Positions 1 to 9,436 of a stretch of 64,000 nt of DNA are shown piece after piece. Origin of the DNA: Girardinichthys multiradiatus (Eukaryota > Chordata > Actinopteri > Cyprinodontiformes > Goodeidae); assembly GCF_021462225.1 (NCBI RefSeq), contig NC_061817.1:645326-709325 (forward strand), in the 5' to 3' direction. The notes under the pieces were generated by a model. The model made no database searches. It had not been told where the DNA came from and saw only the letters and a program-made list of their open reading frames with translations. A program made the position numbers and the translations under genes. Every line of letters starts with the position of its first letter. Positions within the stretch are counted from its first letter, which is position 1.

Positions 1-1127
1 TTTGATCTCCCATCAGCATTTTTTGGATCTTCCAGCTCAGATCTCGACCAGTGGGGAGAATGAGTTATCTGCCTTCTTCTTCTTTTTCTTCTCTGCTTAA
101 CGCTGGGGGGTGTACCCCCATTTTCAATCGATGTACCCTCTGTTTTGAAACGTCTATATTCTTCACGAGCATAAGGGTTAATGACTGAAGATATAGGGAT
201 GTTTACCTCTGACAAGGTGTGTAGAAAGTCAGACCATCCTCAGGTTTGTGATGCTCCAGATTTTTTAAACGGAAGCATGAGATTTTTCAACAAATCAATC
301 ATGTGGGACCCCTTTATAATATTTCCGTTAAATACAAATTCACCTCGCGAAGTCCAACTCTCACTTCTTTCGGATAATTTCTTCAAAATGTACTCGGCAT
401 TTTTACGGTTGTGTTTAGGAAGGCTTTTCAGTACTTCCGTAAGAACCTGATCCTTAGGGGCCTCGTCCTGCCCTGGGCCTTGTTTTTCTTGGGACCGCTC
501 ATGTTCAGGAACCTCTGTGTCACGCTGCAGCGTTAAACTGACCCGCTGTTTTTCTTCTTTGACACCTTGCTTAAGTAAAGTCAGATACCTCTGGAGAAGA
601 GCATCGTATCTCTTGATTTTTTCAGTCAGTCAGTCAGTCAGTCATTTTCTACCGCTTATTCCATAGTGGGTCGCGGGGGAGCTGGTGCCTATCTCCAGCA
701 GTCTATGGGCGAGAGGCGGGGTACACCCTGGACAGGTCGCCAGTCCATCGCAGGGCAACACACAAACAACCATGCACACACTCATTCATACACCTAAGGG
801 CAATTTAGAGAGACCAATTAACCTAACAGGCATGTCTTTGGACTGTGGGAGGAAGCCGGAGTACCCGGTGAGAACCCACGCATGCACGGGGAGAACATGC
901 AAACTCCATGCAGAAAGACCCCTGGCCGGGAATCAAACCCAGGACCTTCTTGCTGCAAGGCAACAGTGCTACCAACTGCACCACCGTTGGATTTTTTCAT
1001 AAGAAGTCAAACCCGGCTCGTTTAATATCGCTCTCATTTCAGCATCCAAATTCTCCTCCGCCGTCTGTCTGATGGACGTGTCTGACTGGGTCAGACGCTT
1101 GAATTGATGAGGTGAAATGAGAAACAT
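1..1127 (-). pseudogene. Polinton-like conserved protein gene downstream of PolB, broken and running off the window edge
   Basis: A minus-strand reading frame starts with ATG at 1127, 36 bases beyond the polymerase stop at 1164, and reads in one frame to a dispersed repeat at 625-989. Removing that insertion with one copy of its 10-base duplication keeps the same frame. It then continues to an in-frame TGA at 240-242, and the frame stays open beyond it to base 1. The product is basic and charged, with a helix-rich N-terminus, a block resembling 'GEFVFNGNIIKGSHMIDLL' near 300-360, and an Arg/Lys-rich tail near 60-90. I recall proteins of this shape beside polymerase genes in Polinton/adintovirus-type elements, but cannot assign a function. 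It shares strand and tight spacing with the polymerase, so co-transcription is likely. Two lesions, the insertion and the stop, make this copy non-functional as read. Confidence 0.6.
625..989 (+). repeat. Dispersed teleost repeat inserted in the Polinton-like gene
   Basis: The 365-base insertion begins with TCAG tandem repeats and has the familiar fish repeat body with 'ACCGCTTATTCC', 'GGGTCGCGGGGGAGCTGG' and 'GGGAGGAAGCCGGAGTACCC'. It is flanked by the 10-base direct repeat GATTTTTTCA at 615-624 and 990-999. A diverged relative lies at 47105-47480. The repeat interrupts a minus-strand coding frame, so it postdates the host element. It may be a SINE or a LINE 3' end; the sequence alone does not decide. 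Confidence 0.75.
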
Positions 1128-1163
1128 CTTCTGCTATGTTTTTATTTTATTTCTTCTTCAACT

Positions 1164-4100
1164 CTAATAACCGAAAGGCAGAGTTGTCCCGTCAGAAAAA
1201 AGACGTCTCTTATCATACACCAGTCGAAACTTTTTAAGAAATGTCGCGTTTGTCAAACGGAATCTCTTTTTATCCCTCCTGATCGTGTGCTGAGGGATTT
1301 CAATGACACCCTCACTTGACCCCTGTAAGTAGCCCTCGACCAGCCCTTTGATGCTGTCAAAATTGACCCTCTCGCTGCATTCATGCGTCTGAGTGATGCC
1401 TTTAGCACGTATCATTACATTTTTACGGTTTTTGGTCTGGTATGCATAACTCTTGGGTCCTGTCGATGCAAACTCCGAAATGCTGTCACCATCTAACTCG
1501 TCAGTAAGATCACCCAGATAATTCCCCAATTCCAGAGGAGTTTCACCACTTTTTGTCACATAAATCAAACTGTCCGTGTCAATATAAATCAATCTGTCCT
1601 GTAACTTCTCCATGCTGCTGAGAAGTTTTAAACGTGCATAAGCGGTGGTGAATGCTGCTATAAACACATTATTTGTCTTACTTGGTGGATATATGACACG
1701 TTTGCTGTAGTTCCACTGCACTACACACATTTCAGGGTTGAAAAAATGAAAATAGTTAACCCTGTATTTACTCGAGAACATGAAGCTGAAAAAGTCTTCA
1801 GGGTTAGTGATGACTGTGGTCTGAGACAGATCACTTCTTTGCGCAAATTTCCCCCAAAAACTGTTTAAACACAATTTTGCAACCTGCCTTTTGGCAGGAT
1901 TCATCTCGATTTTCTCAGGGTCTAATTGGATACCCTGATGCAGTTTGTAGTCGCTTATATACTTTGACTTACTCTCCTGATCCACTGCTTCAGATGGATA
2001 GCCTGAAGCCTCCTGCTTACCCTTTAAAAAGCAATGAATGTAACCTTTAAAAATTGTATCACTTCTCTTTTCAAAATGCCACACCTCTGTGATTTTAGCA
2101 AGACGATAACTACACTCCAATGCTTTACAGAGTTCTACACTCACCCATACACCCGTCAGAGCTCTGTCCTCATCACTATGCATGCAGGGACCTGACTGGT
2201 TATTTATTTCAGCGCATGTGCGGCAGAGAGTGAACACAAGTTTACCTTGGGATGTTCTGTAAGGTAAAACAGGGAACAACAGGTTACGTGGTGGGTAGAC
2301 CACAGCTTTGATTATACCGAAGTAGCTGCTGGGGTCATCAAAATCTTTGTAAATGATGGTGGGGTGTCCGAGGGGAAAAACGCAGTTGGCGTTTACATAA
2401 GGGTACAGAGATGTGTAATCCACATAGTGTACAGTTTCATCCGGTTCCGCTGTGTACCTCAACTTCATAGGACAGGTGCGTCCACCATACAGAGCATCCC
2501 GGGGGGATAGCGGTTCGGGTGCATTAACTTTCTCAAGAAAGCTGATCTCCCCTGGGTCTGATTTTTTCATTTCAGTCCACTCATGCTCCCAGATGACCTC
2601 GAGACGAAGGCCGTACACAGTTTGTAACACCTTGCTTCTCTCAACAGTGGCTGCGTAAAACTGTTCAAATGCGACCCCTCTCAACGGACACTTGTCATGA
2701 GGCATGTAACACTTTTTACAGCCGTGGAAAAAACAGCCATAAAATTCAAACGCAACTTTGACACCGTTAATCTCTGCATACCCATCCACTGAATATGGGC
2801 CGATTTTCTTTTCACCCCTATTTAATGCATGCTCGATAAATATGGCTATGCTGTCTGCAATCCAGCCGAGCCATTGAATGGACGCGCTGGAGAACGTTTT
2901 ACTGCTACGTCTGTAGTCCAGAGGTGATGGAATGGCTAAGGTTTGAGGAGGAAGGAAATTGGTTACAAAAACCTTCATGCAGGCTGATGCTATCGTGATA
3001 CTTTTAAACGGATCCACACTTGTCTCCTTAAAGAACTCGTCTCTGAATTTTAAGCATCCTTGAAGAATTTCAACGTCATTTTTACAATAATAAATAGATT
3101 CTTTCTTAAAGTCAAAGACCTCTTTGCTCGCTTCTCTGTACCAGCTGCTAAACACCTGTTGTTCTTGAAGACTCATGCGTTCTACAGCGTAGGAGGATGG
3201 AGGAGGAAAAGGCCCCACATACTGGAGACGTTGTTCAGAGGAAAATAGGTGGGGAAAAAAACCCTTGCTTTGATCGGTAAAGCCTAACGCTTTCAGCATG
3301 GCACTAAGCTTCATGCACATGAAGGACAGGCTATCAATGTATTTTAACCTGTAATCAGGGTCGGTTAAACAGAGAAGTTTACTCCCTACCATGACGATAT
3401 GAGGTTTAATGCCTAACTGCAGCATTGCTGTGAGAATCAGGTAACCATCGTACCCCCGCGCATTGTGCAGGAGAAATTTTTGGGTGCAATTCAGTCCATA
3501 AGCGTACCATTCATCACCTTTCAACGTTTTAGCACAGACCAGAAAGGGGGTATGCATGCCGCTCTCATTGACGAGGCATTCGAAATCATAAAAAATCAGT
3601 TTATCATCAAGCTGATTAATTGCACTGCAAGGCAGAATGTAACACTTATGATCATCGCATGTAATGTCTAGGCTGGGGGGTACATTTTCACCGCAAATAC
3701 TGCATTTTACATTACACACGTGTGGTTTATTCGGTTTACTGATTGGAATAACGTATATCCGTTTGCATACTTTACACAGTTTTACCAACTCACAGTCACT
3801 CATAGGCCTTTCAGCACTATTTCTGATGCGCGGTTCCCTGTGTCTGCTGAAACATGAGGAACAGATTCTTTCACAGCCTGCACAGCTTACAGGATTGCTA
3901 ATCTCTTGCATACATTTATATGTTTGACACACTGGACAATAACCTTCACAATGGTGTGTGTTTGCATTATCATAGCTGGCGTAACAGTAATTACAAATAT
4001 ATCTGCACCCCATAAAACCTTTGAGATTTTTTATCCCATAGTAATGACCTTGAAATAACAGCAAAAACAGAGGGTTTGAACGATCAGGGAAACTGGTCTC

Positions 4101-5291
4101 AAATTTACACAGAGCAGTAGAGCCCGTGGTTCTGTGAAACACTACAATTTTTCTCTTCAGAATGGTTTCAAATTTATCAATATCACTAAAAGTAACTGCT
4201 GTTTGCTCATCAAGGTCTGCCTGGTCCTGCCATCTCCTCCCCAGTTCTACAGCACGGTCATCAGTAAGCTCAGGATAAAAGACGTGTGCGAGGCTGATTG
4301 CAAAACATAACTGATTACCGGTATTATCTACAACATACAGGTGACGCATTTTCTTATTAATCAGTTCACAGTCTAACGTTCCTGCAGCTTTACGTTTAGA
4401 CCCTCCAGCTGGATCATTAACTACCTGAAGAACAAATTCCATGTTATTATCTACAGGTACATCTGCATTCGATTGTATTAAATCATCTAGAAAGTTCTCA
4501 AAAGCAGGCAGGATCATATTTCCATCATCTGTAACAGTAAATGTGATGTGACGATTGAGATTTTCACCCACTAATTCCAGCTGCACAACGTCGTTACGTC
4601 TGGTTAACGATCTCGCAGCGTCGGCTAATTCAATGATAATACGCATGATGTCTGTATAGAATGCGGCTAAATCTGGAACGTTACCTGGACAGGGCGGCGG
4701 TATGGTAAAAGGTCTCCTTATTTCATGGTTATTAAAATGTTCACGTTCAACCATGGCTGGAGGGTTTCGTCCTATTTGATCAGAACTAACCGCTACTCCC
4801 GTATTGAAATGACCCCCGTGATGATCTGCGGCGTGTGACGTAGAAGGATTCTGATGACTGTCAGGTGGATCATTTTCCTCAATGCTGTGTGGATACAATG
4901 CTCTATTTAAATCTTCAAGAGCCTGATTGATTACGTTTAAAACGTCACCGTGCTGATCTTCATTTATTACATTTTCACTGTTAGCAGGAGATGCATTTAA
5001 AACGATGTTATCTGCTACTTCTGCATTAACGGGGATTTCGTTAAGTTCATTAACTAAATTTCTTATTTCATCCAGGGCAAGTCTGATTATTTGATCAGAA
5101 CTAACTGCTACGTCCGTATTGAAATGACCCCCGTGCCGATCTGTGGAGTGTGACGTAGAAGGATTATGATAATTTTGCTCAATGCTGTGTGGAGACGGTG
5201 CGCTATTTACTTCTGCATTAACGGGAATTTCGTTAAGTTCATTAACTAAATTTCTTATTTCATCCAGGGCAAGTCTGATTCAGTTATCCAT
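1164..5291 (-). CDS. Family-B DNA polymerase of a Polinton/Maverick (adintovirus-like) element
   Basis: This is a protein-primed-type DNA polymerase that would replicate the element. The minus-strand frame is open from 5279 to the stop at 1164, about 1,371 codons. The 3'-5' exonuclease is complete: motif I 'YDFE' near 3583, motif II 'NARGYD' near 3450, motif III 'YYCKND' near 3080. Polymerase motif A 'DYTSLYP' lies near 2410, motif B 'NSFWGK' near 1855 and motif C 'YIDTDS' near 1570. A cysteine/histidine-rich block, probably zinc-binding, lies near 3650-4000 before the exonuclease. A nuclease-like stretch containing 'FYGCFFHGC' lies near 2730-2755. The best start is ATG at 5291, but codon 4 is TGA (5280-5282). 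No in-frame ATG follows for about 180 codons; a non-ATG start at 4898 would give 1,244 residues. The start is therefore uncertain or the copy is inactivated. The next gene begins 36 bases downstream. Confidence 0.85.
4760..5279 (-). repeat. In-frame internal duplications at the polymerase N-terminus
   Basis: Two near-identical blocks, about 5017-5088 and 5209-5280, lie 192 bases apart, exactly 64 codons. Each encodes a segment like 'IRLALDEIRNLVNELNEIP'. A second block containing 'NPSTSH' and 'HGGHFNT' occurs near 4775-4900 and again near 5090-5190, offset by 315 bases (105 codons). Both offsets keep the frame. The duplicated segment lies ahead of all catalytic motifs. Confidence 0.8.
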
Positions 5292-5380
5292 TTTCTATGA
5301 ACATAAGAAACAAAATAAAAATAAAACTAACCTACAGAAAAAAAAAAAAAAAAAACAACAAAAAAAACACAGTGATCAGT

Positions 5381-6031
5381 TCAGTCTAAAATCACCTTGA
5401 TGTCACCAAAATGCTTCTTTAACAGAATCTGACATGCTGCCAGAAGCGTTAACGATGAGGTCTTATTACGAAGATCCCGTGAGGCTGTAGAGACTGTCTT
5501 CCTGCGCTGTCCGTTTCTGTGACCAATCTGTCCTACCATCAACGTTACCTCTGTAAGGAGAATGAACAAAAAATAAATAAATAGATAATAAATATATATA
5601 TATATATATTGAAATAATCACATTAAAGCTGGAAAAAAAAATAAAGGAATTCAAATTAATTCAGTACCGTTCATTAATCCACTCACTAGCGTTGCTCTGC
5701 TTTGTAGCGCAGAGAGTCGCTGTCTTTTGGCCGGGGTTAAATATTCTGTAAAAACAGAAGACAATAAAAGTTATCTTACGCTGCGCAGCACAGCGTTCAT
5801 AAATAAAACGAAAAATAGTTTTTAAAATACACAAGTTATTTTTTTTATCTTACTCCGATTCTTTGCGGTAAAACCTCCAGATTTCACTTCTTGTTGGACT
5901 GAAACGGTGCCTCTCTGCTGAAAACTGTCTTGATCTTTGAAAAGCGACCTTCTGGTGGGCGGATTCAATGTGGCATCTTTGGATGTATCTGTAAACAGGT
6001 TTACATGACATTTTATTGAACTATGCTTAAA

Positions 6032-6089
<58 letters not shown>

Positions 6090-6489
6090 TTTATTTAATT
6101 TTTATTTCCTTACCTTGCTCCTGCTCGACAGCTGTGTCTTCCACAGAGCTCTCAGTCGAATCTGTAAACAGTTTTTATCTGAGGTTTAAAATACATTCAC
6201 TCTCAAAGAAAAATAGTTAGTTCTTAGGACTTACTTACTTTCTGGTGGTGCTGGTAACTTATCCGGTGTGTCTTCAGGGGAAATGATGATAATTGACGGG
6301 GGGGGTATTCAAAGAATCAGTTTTAATTTCTGTGTTAAAAGAAAGTTCAGTTGTTGCGGTTTTTTCTTGTTTGGAGATAATTCGCCTTCTTAATTTTGAC
6401 TGTCGATTCCAGCCGCTGAACCCTCCAACTTGATCATTCGGGTTTACCTCTCTCATCAAATCTATAAATTGAAACATTGTCAAGGGTTA

Positions 6490-6528
<39 letters not shown>

Positions 6529-8438
6529 ATTGCATTTAACATTTACTTACCATAATCTGATTGTTCGTTCGTTCGTCGTCTTCCGCTTATCCAGGACCGG
6601 GTCGCGGGGGCAGCAGACTCAGCAGAGACGCCCAGACGTCCCTCTCTCCAGACACCTCCTCCAGTTCCTCCGGGGGGAGCCCAAGGCGTTCCCAGGCCAG
6701 CCGAGAGACATAGTCCCTCCAGCGTGTCCTGGGCCGTCCCCTGGGCCTCCTCCCGGTGGGACGTGCCTGGAACACCTCCCGAGGAAGGCGTCCAGGAGGC
6801 ATCCGGTATAGATGCCCGAGCCACCTCAACTGGTTCCTCTCGATGTGGAGGAGCAGCGGCTCTACTCCGAGCCCCTCCCGGATGGCCGAGCTCCTCACCC
6901 TATCTCTAAGGGAGTGCCCGGCCACCCTACGGAGGAAGCTCATTTCAGCCGCTTGTATCCGTGATCTCGTTCTTTCGGTCATGACCCAAAGTTCATGGCC
7001 ATAGGTGAGGGTAGGAATGTAGACCGACCAGTAAATTGAGAGCTTTGCTTTTCGGCTCAGCTCTCTCTTCACCACAATGGACCGGCACAGCGCCCCCATT
7101 ACTGTGGCAGCTGCACCGATCCGTCTGTCGATCTCCCGCTCCATTCTTCCCTCACTCGTGAACAAGACCCCGAGATACTTAAACTCCTCCACTTGAGGCA
7201 GGAACTCCCCTCCAACCTGAAGAGGACAAGCCACCCTTTTCCGGTCGAGTACCATGGCCTCGGACTTGGAGGAGCTGATCCTCATCCCAGCCGCTTCACA
7301 CTCGGCTGCGAACCGCCACAGCGCATGCTGTAGGTCTTGGCTAGAGGGGGCCAGCAGGACCACGTCATCCGCAAAAAGAAGAGACGAAATCCATTGGTCC
7401 CCAAACCAGACCCCCTCCGGCCCTTGGCTGCGTCTAGAAATCCTGTCCATAAAAGTTATGAACAGGACCGGCGACAAAGGGCAGCCCTGCCGGAGTCCAA
7501 CATGCACTGGGAACAGGTCCGACTTAGTGCCGGCAATGTGGACCAAACTCCTGCTCCGCTCGTACAGGGACCGGATGGCCCCTAATAAAGGGCCCCCGAT
7601 TCCATACTCCTGGAGCACCCCCCACAGGGCATCACGAGGGACACAGTCAAATGCCTTCTCCAGGTCCACAAAACACATGTGAACCGGTTGGGCAAACTCC
7701 CATGAACCCTCGAGCACCCTGTAGAGGGTATAGAGCTGGTCCAGTGTTCCACGGCTGGGACGAAAACCACACTGTTCCTCCTGAAGCCGAGGTTCGACTA
7801 TCGGTCGGACTCTCCTCTCCAATACCCTGGCGTAGGCCTTACCAGGGAGGCTGAGGAGTGTGATCCCCCTGTAGTTGGAACACAGCCTCCGGTCCCCCTT
7901 CTTATAAAGGGGGACCACCACCCCAGTCTGCCAGTCCAGAGGCACTGTCCCCGACCGCCACGCAATGTTGAAGAGGCGTGTCAACCATGACAGCCCTACA
8001 ACATCCAGAGACTTGAGGTACTCAGGGCGGATCTCATCCACCCCCGAAGCCTTGCCACCGCGGAGCTTTTTAACCACCTCGGTGACTTCAGCCTGGGTGA
8101 TGAAAGAGTCCAACCCCGAGTCCCCAGCCTCTGTTTCCACCACGGAATGCGGTGGAAACAGAGGCTGGGGACTCGGGGTTGGACTCTTTCATCATCTGAT
8201 TGTGTCAAGATGAAATCATCAAGGTCATCAGCGGTGGGTTCTATGACAAAGAAACAAATATATATATATATATAAACAATATATATAAACAAAATTAGAG
8301 AACATTCACATGCATTTAATGATTTCTTAAAAATGAATACTTACTTACTTACTTACGTTTAAAGATGTCATTGTGCTTTTGTGAATTATCAGAAGTAGAA
8401 GCCACAATTTCCGGGTTTCCTGAAATATTTACCGACAT
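5381..8438 (-). CDS. Spliced seven-exon gene upstream of PolB in the Polinton-like element, unknown function
   Basis: I infer seven exons, in minus order: 8357-8438 (ATG at 8438), 8203-8240 plus 6551-6563 (split by a LINE), 6239-6461, 6114-6161, 5854-5988, 5668-5745, and 5381-5550 (TGA). Every junction has a GT donor and AG acceptor, several donors being GTAAGT or GTAAGG. After removing the LINE and one extra C, internal exons are 51, 222, 48, 135 and 78 bases, all multiples of three, and all six introns are phase 1. The predicted product is about 261 residues: an acidic Ser/Thr/Glu-rich N-terminal half and a basic C-terminal region with 'GQIGHRNGQRRKT'. No catalytic motif is recognised. Lesions are the LINE in exon 2 and a C8 run (C7 expected) at 6298-6305 that shifts exon 3. 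It could be a captured host gene or a lineage-specific element gene. Confidence 0.6.
5591..5609. repeat. (AT)n tract in intron 6 of the spliced gene
   Basis: A short alternating AT run inside the inferred intron 5551-5667. Confidence 0.9.
6035..6085. repeat. (AT)n microsatellite in intron 4 of the spliced gene
   Basis: About 51 bases of alternating AT lie inside inferred intron 5989-6113. Confidence 0.95.
6496..6525. repeat. (AT)n microsatellite in intron 2 of the spliced gene
   Basis: About 30 bases of alternating AT lie inside inferred intron 6462-6550. Confidence 0.95.
6564..8193 (-). mobile_element. RTE-clade LINE (Rex3-like), 5'-truncated copy 1
   Basis: A 1.63 kb LINE lies in exon 2 of the Polinton-like spliced gene, flanked by the perfect 9-base duplication ATCTGATTG at 6555-6563 and 8194-8202. 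Its 3' end (low coordinates) carries a TTCG-type microsatellite tail next to 'CGTCTTCCGCTTATCC'. The 5' end lacks the endonuclease and ends in a fold-back palindrome. The reverse transcriptase frame is intact, so this is one of the younger insertions here. Confidence 0.88.
6587..8143 (-). CDS. RTE/Rex3-like reverse transcriptase, lacks the endonuclease
   Basis: A continuous 518-codon minus frame encodes a LINE reverse transcriptase. Visible motifs are 'FVDLEKAFD' (palm motif A), 'LRQGCPLSP', the catalytic 'LLFADDVVLLA' near residue 256, and the thumb/C-terminal 'GHELWVMTERTRSR' and 'RWLGHLYRMPPGRLP', which I associate with fish Rex3/RTE elements. The frame opens at a GTG codon in the hairpin spacer, so its start is an artefact of 5' truncation. 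The apurinic endonuclease domain seen in copy 2 (14463-16829) is absent. No promoter is evident; mobilisation would need trans support. It sits antisense to nothing but in the same orientation as the interrupted Polinton gene. Confidence 0.85.
   Translation of the reverse strand: MVETEAGDSGLDSFITQAEVTEVVKKLRGGKASGVDEIRPEYLKSLDVVGLSWLTRLFNIAWRSGTVPLDWQTGVVVPLYKKGDRRLCSNYRGITLLSLPGKAYARVLERRVRPIVEPRLQEEQCGFRPSRGTLDQLYTLYRVLEGSWEFAQPVHMCFVDLEKAFDCVPRDALWGVLQEYGIGGPLLGAIRSLYERSRSLVHIAGTKSDLFPVHVGLRQGCPLSPVLFITFMDRISRRSQGPEGVWFGDQWISSLLFADDVVLLAPSSQDLQHALWRFAAECEAAGMRISSSKSEAMVLDRKRVACPLQVGGEFLPQVEEFKYLGVLFTSEGRMEREIDRRIGAAATVMGALCRSIVVKRELSRKAKLSIYWSVYIPTLTYGHELWVMTERTRSRIQAAEMSFLRRVAGHSLRDRVRSSAIREGLGVEPLLLHIERNQLRWLGHLYRMPPGRLPREVFQARPTGRRPRGRPRTRWRDYVSRLAWERLGLPPEELEEVSGERDVWASLLSLLPPRPGPG
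8098..8194. repeat. Perfect 44-bp inverted repeat (fold-back) at the LINE 5' junction
   Basis: The arm 8098-8141 is an exact reverse complement of 8151-8194, with a 9-base spacer ACGGAATGC. Both arms are LINE sequence from the truncated 5' end, so the terminal LINE bases are repeated in opposite orientation immediately before the target duplication. Confidence 0.95.
8258..8287. repeat. (AT)n tracts in intron 1 of the spliced gene
   Basis: Two short AT runs separated by 'AAACA' lie inside inferred intron 8241-8356. Confidence 0.85.
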
Positions 8439-9436
8439 TTTTTCTTGTCAGTACTGGTATTTTTTCAATGTAACAAGTGTTATGGTTCAAAGACATTCAG
8501 CATTTGAAGACCCTGACACTGAGGTTAACCAATGAAACAGAGCCCCAACATTTACACACAGTATTTATACCAGAACATGACAGTGTTATCTCAACTGCAA
8601 AGACTATGTTTTTAAGACCAAAACCCTTCTTGAGTTCAAAGGTGATATGTTATCTAAGAAACAGACGTAACTGCCCCTTCCTGACATCGCCCCTAACACT
8701 TGTAACCCTGTAACTCTAAGATGAAAAAGTAAAATGTTTTTTAGAAAAGCTACAGGTAACTAAAATTATCATTCCTTTTTTTTTTTTTCCTAAAATGGAG
8801 TCTCTCATGATTCAAAAACAAACACATCATTGCTAGTCAATTTGTAACTTGGAAACAGTATACTGATGTTCTTTTTTTTTTTCTGTTAATCTCATATTCG
8901 TCTTACCTCTTTCAGCTGCTTTTCCAGTATGTTGACGCAGAAGCTGAAGGTTTTCCTCGTTCCATCGATGTAGTGAAGCACAATTATTTTTATTTATTTA
9001 CTTTTTTAGGTCTTTTCTATTTTGAACGGATTTAGACTGGCTCATATATTCAACAAATAGGTCCTGCTGTAAAGCAAAATTAACTTACAATTCTGTCAGG
9101 TTACACAGTTCCTTTATTAGGATTTCATGTGATAGGTCAACATTAAGTTGATTATACCTTTAAAAATATAAAAGGATGCATGTCTTTTTTGTTTTTTTTG
9201 TTTTTTAGATGTATTTTTTTTGCGCCTGAAAAAACATACAGATTATTAATAACACCCTTAAACACACCCCTGTGTTTTAATTGACTCATTTAAGGTATCG
9301 CCCCTAATGACGACAACCAATCAACATCCACTGTTACGCCCCTTGGACACACCCCCCTGCTTGACCACGTGACCTCCTGCCCACATGGCAACCACATGGC
9401 GCCCACATGGCCCCCACCGGAAGTCCCGCCCACCTG
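8439..9436. other. Region upstream of the Polinton-like genes, no clear gene
   Basis: This stretch is AT-rich with several homopolymer T tracts. Near 9300-9430 it becomes GC-richer, with CACGTG (9368-9373) and an ATTGG box in minus orientation. The phrase 'ATCGCCCCTAA' occurs near 8687 and 9299. It should contain the promoter and possibly the terminal repeat of the Polinton-like element, but no terminal inverted repeat can be shown because the other end is outside the window. Confidence 0.4.
8903..9070 (-). pseudogene. Candidate decayed exon(s), minus strand
   Basis: On the minus strand a pyrimidine-rich acceptor ending TTTACAG near 9071 precedes an open stretch of 23 codons that ends in a TAAATAAATAAA repeat. 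Past that repeat another open stretch includes 'SLHRWNEENLQLLRQHTG' and reaches a GTAAGA donor near 8906. The pattern suggests an exon interrupted by a small insertion or expansion. No family is recognised, and chance is not excluded. Confidence 0.25.

Noticed and set aside
685..1002. Plus-strand 105-codon frame
   Set aside because: Lies entirely inside a dispersed repeat that occurs again at 47105-47480.
6530..7854. Plus-strand frames of 60-142 codons across the first RTE copy
   Set aside because: Antisense shadows of a high-GC reverse transcriptase frame; no motifs.
9260..9430. 3' LTR of the endogenous retrovirus or terminal inverted repeat of the Polinton
   Set aside because: No match to the LTR at 13566-14159, and no second copy in the window to support a terminal repeat.
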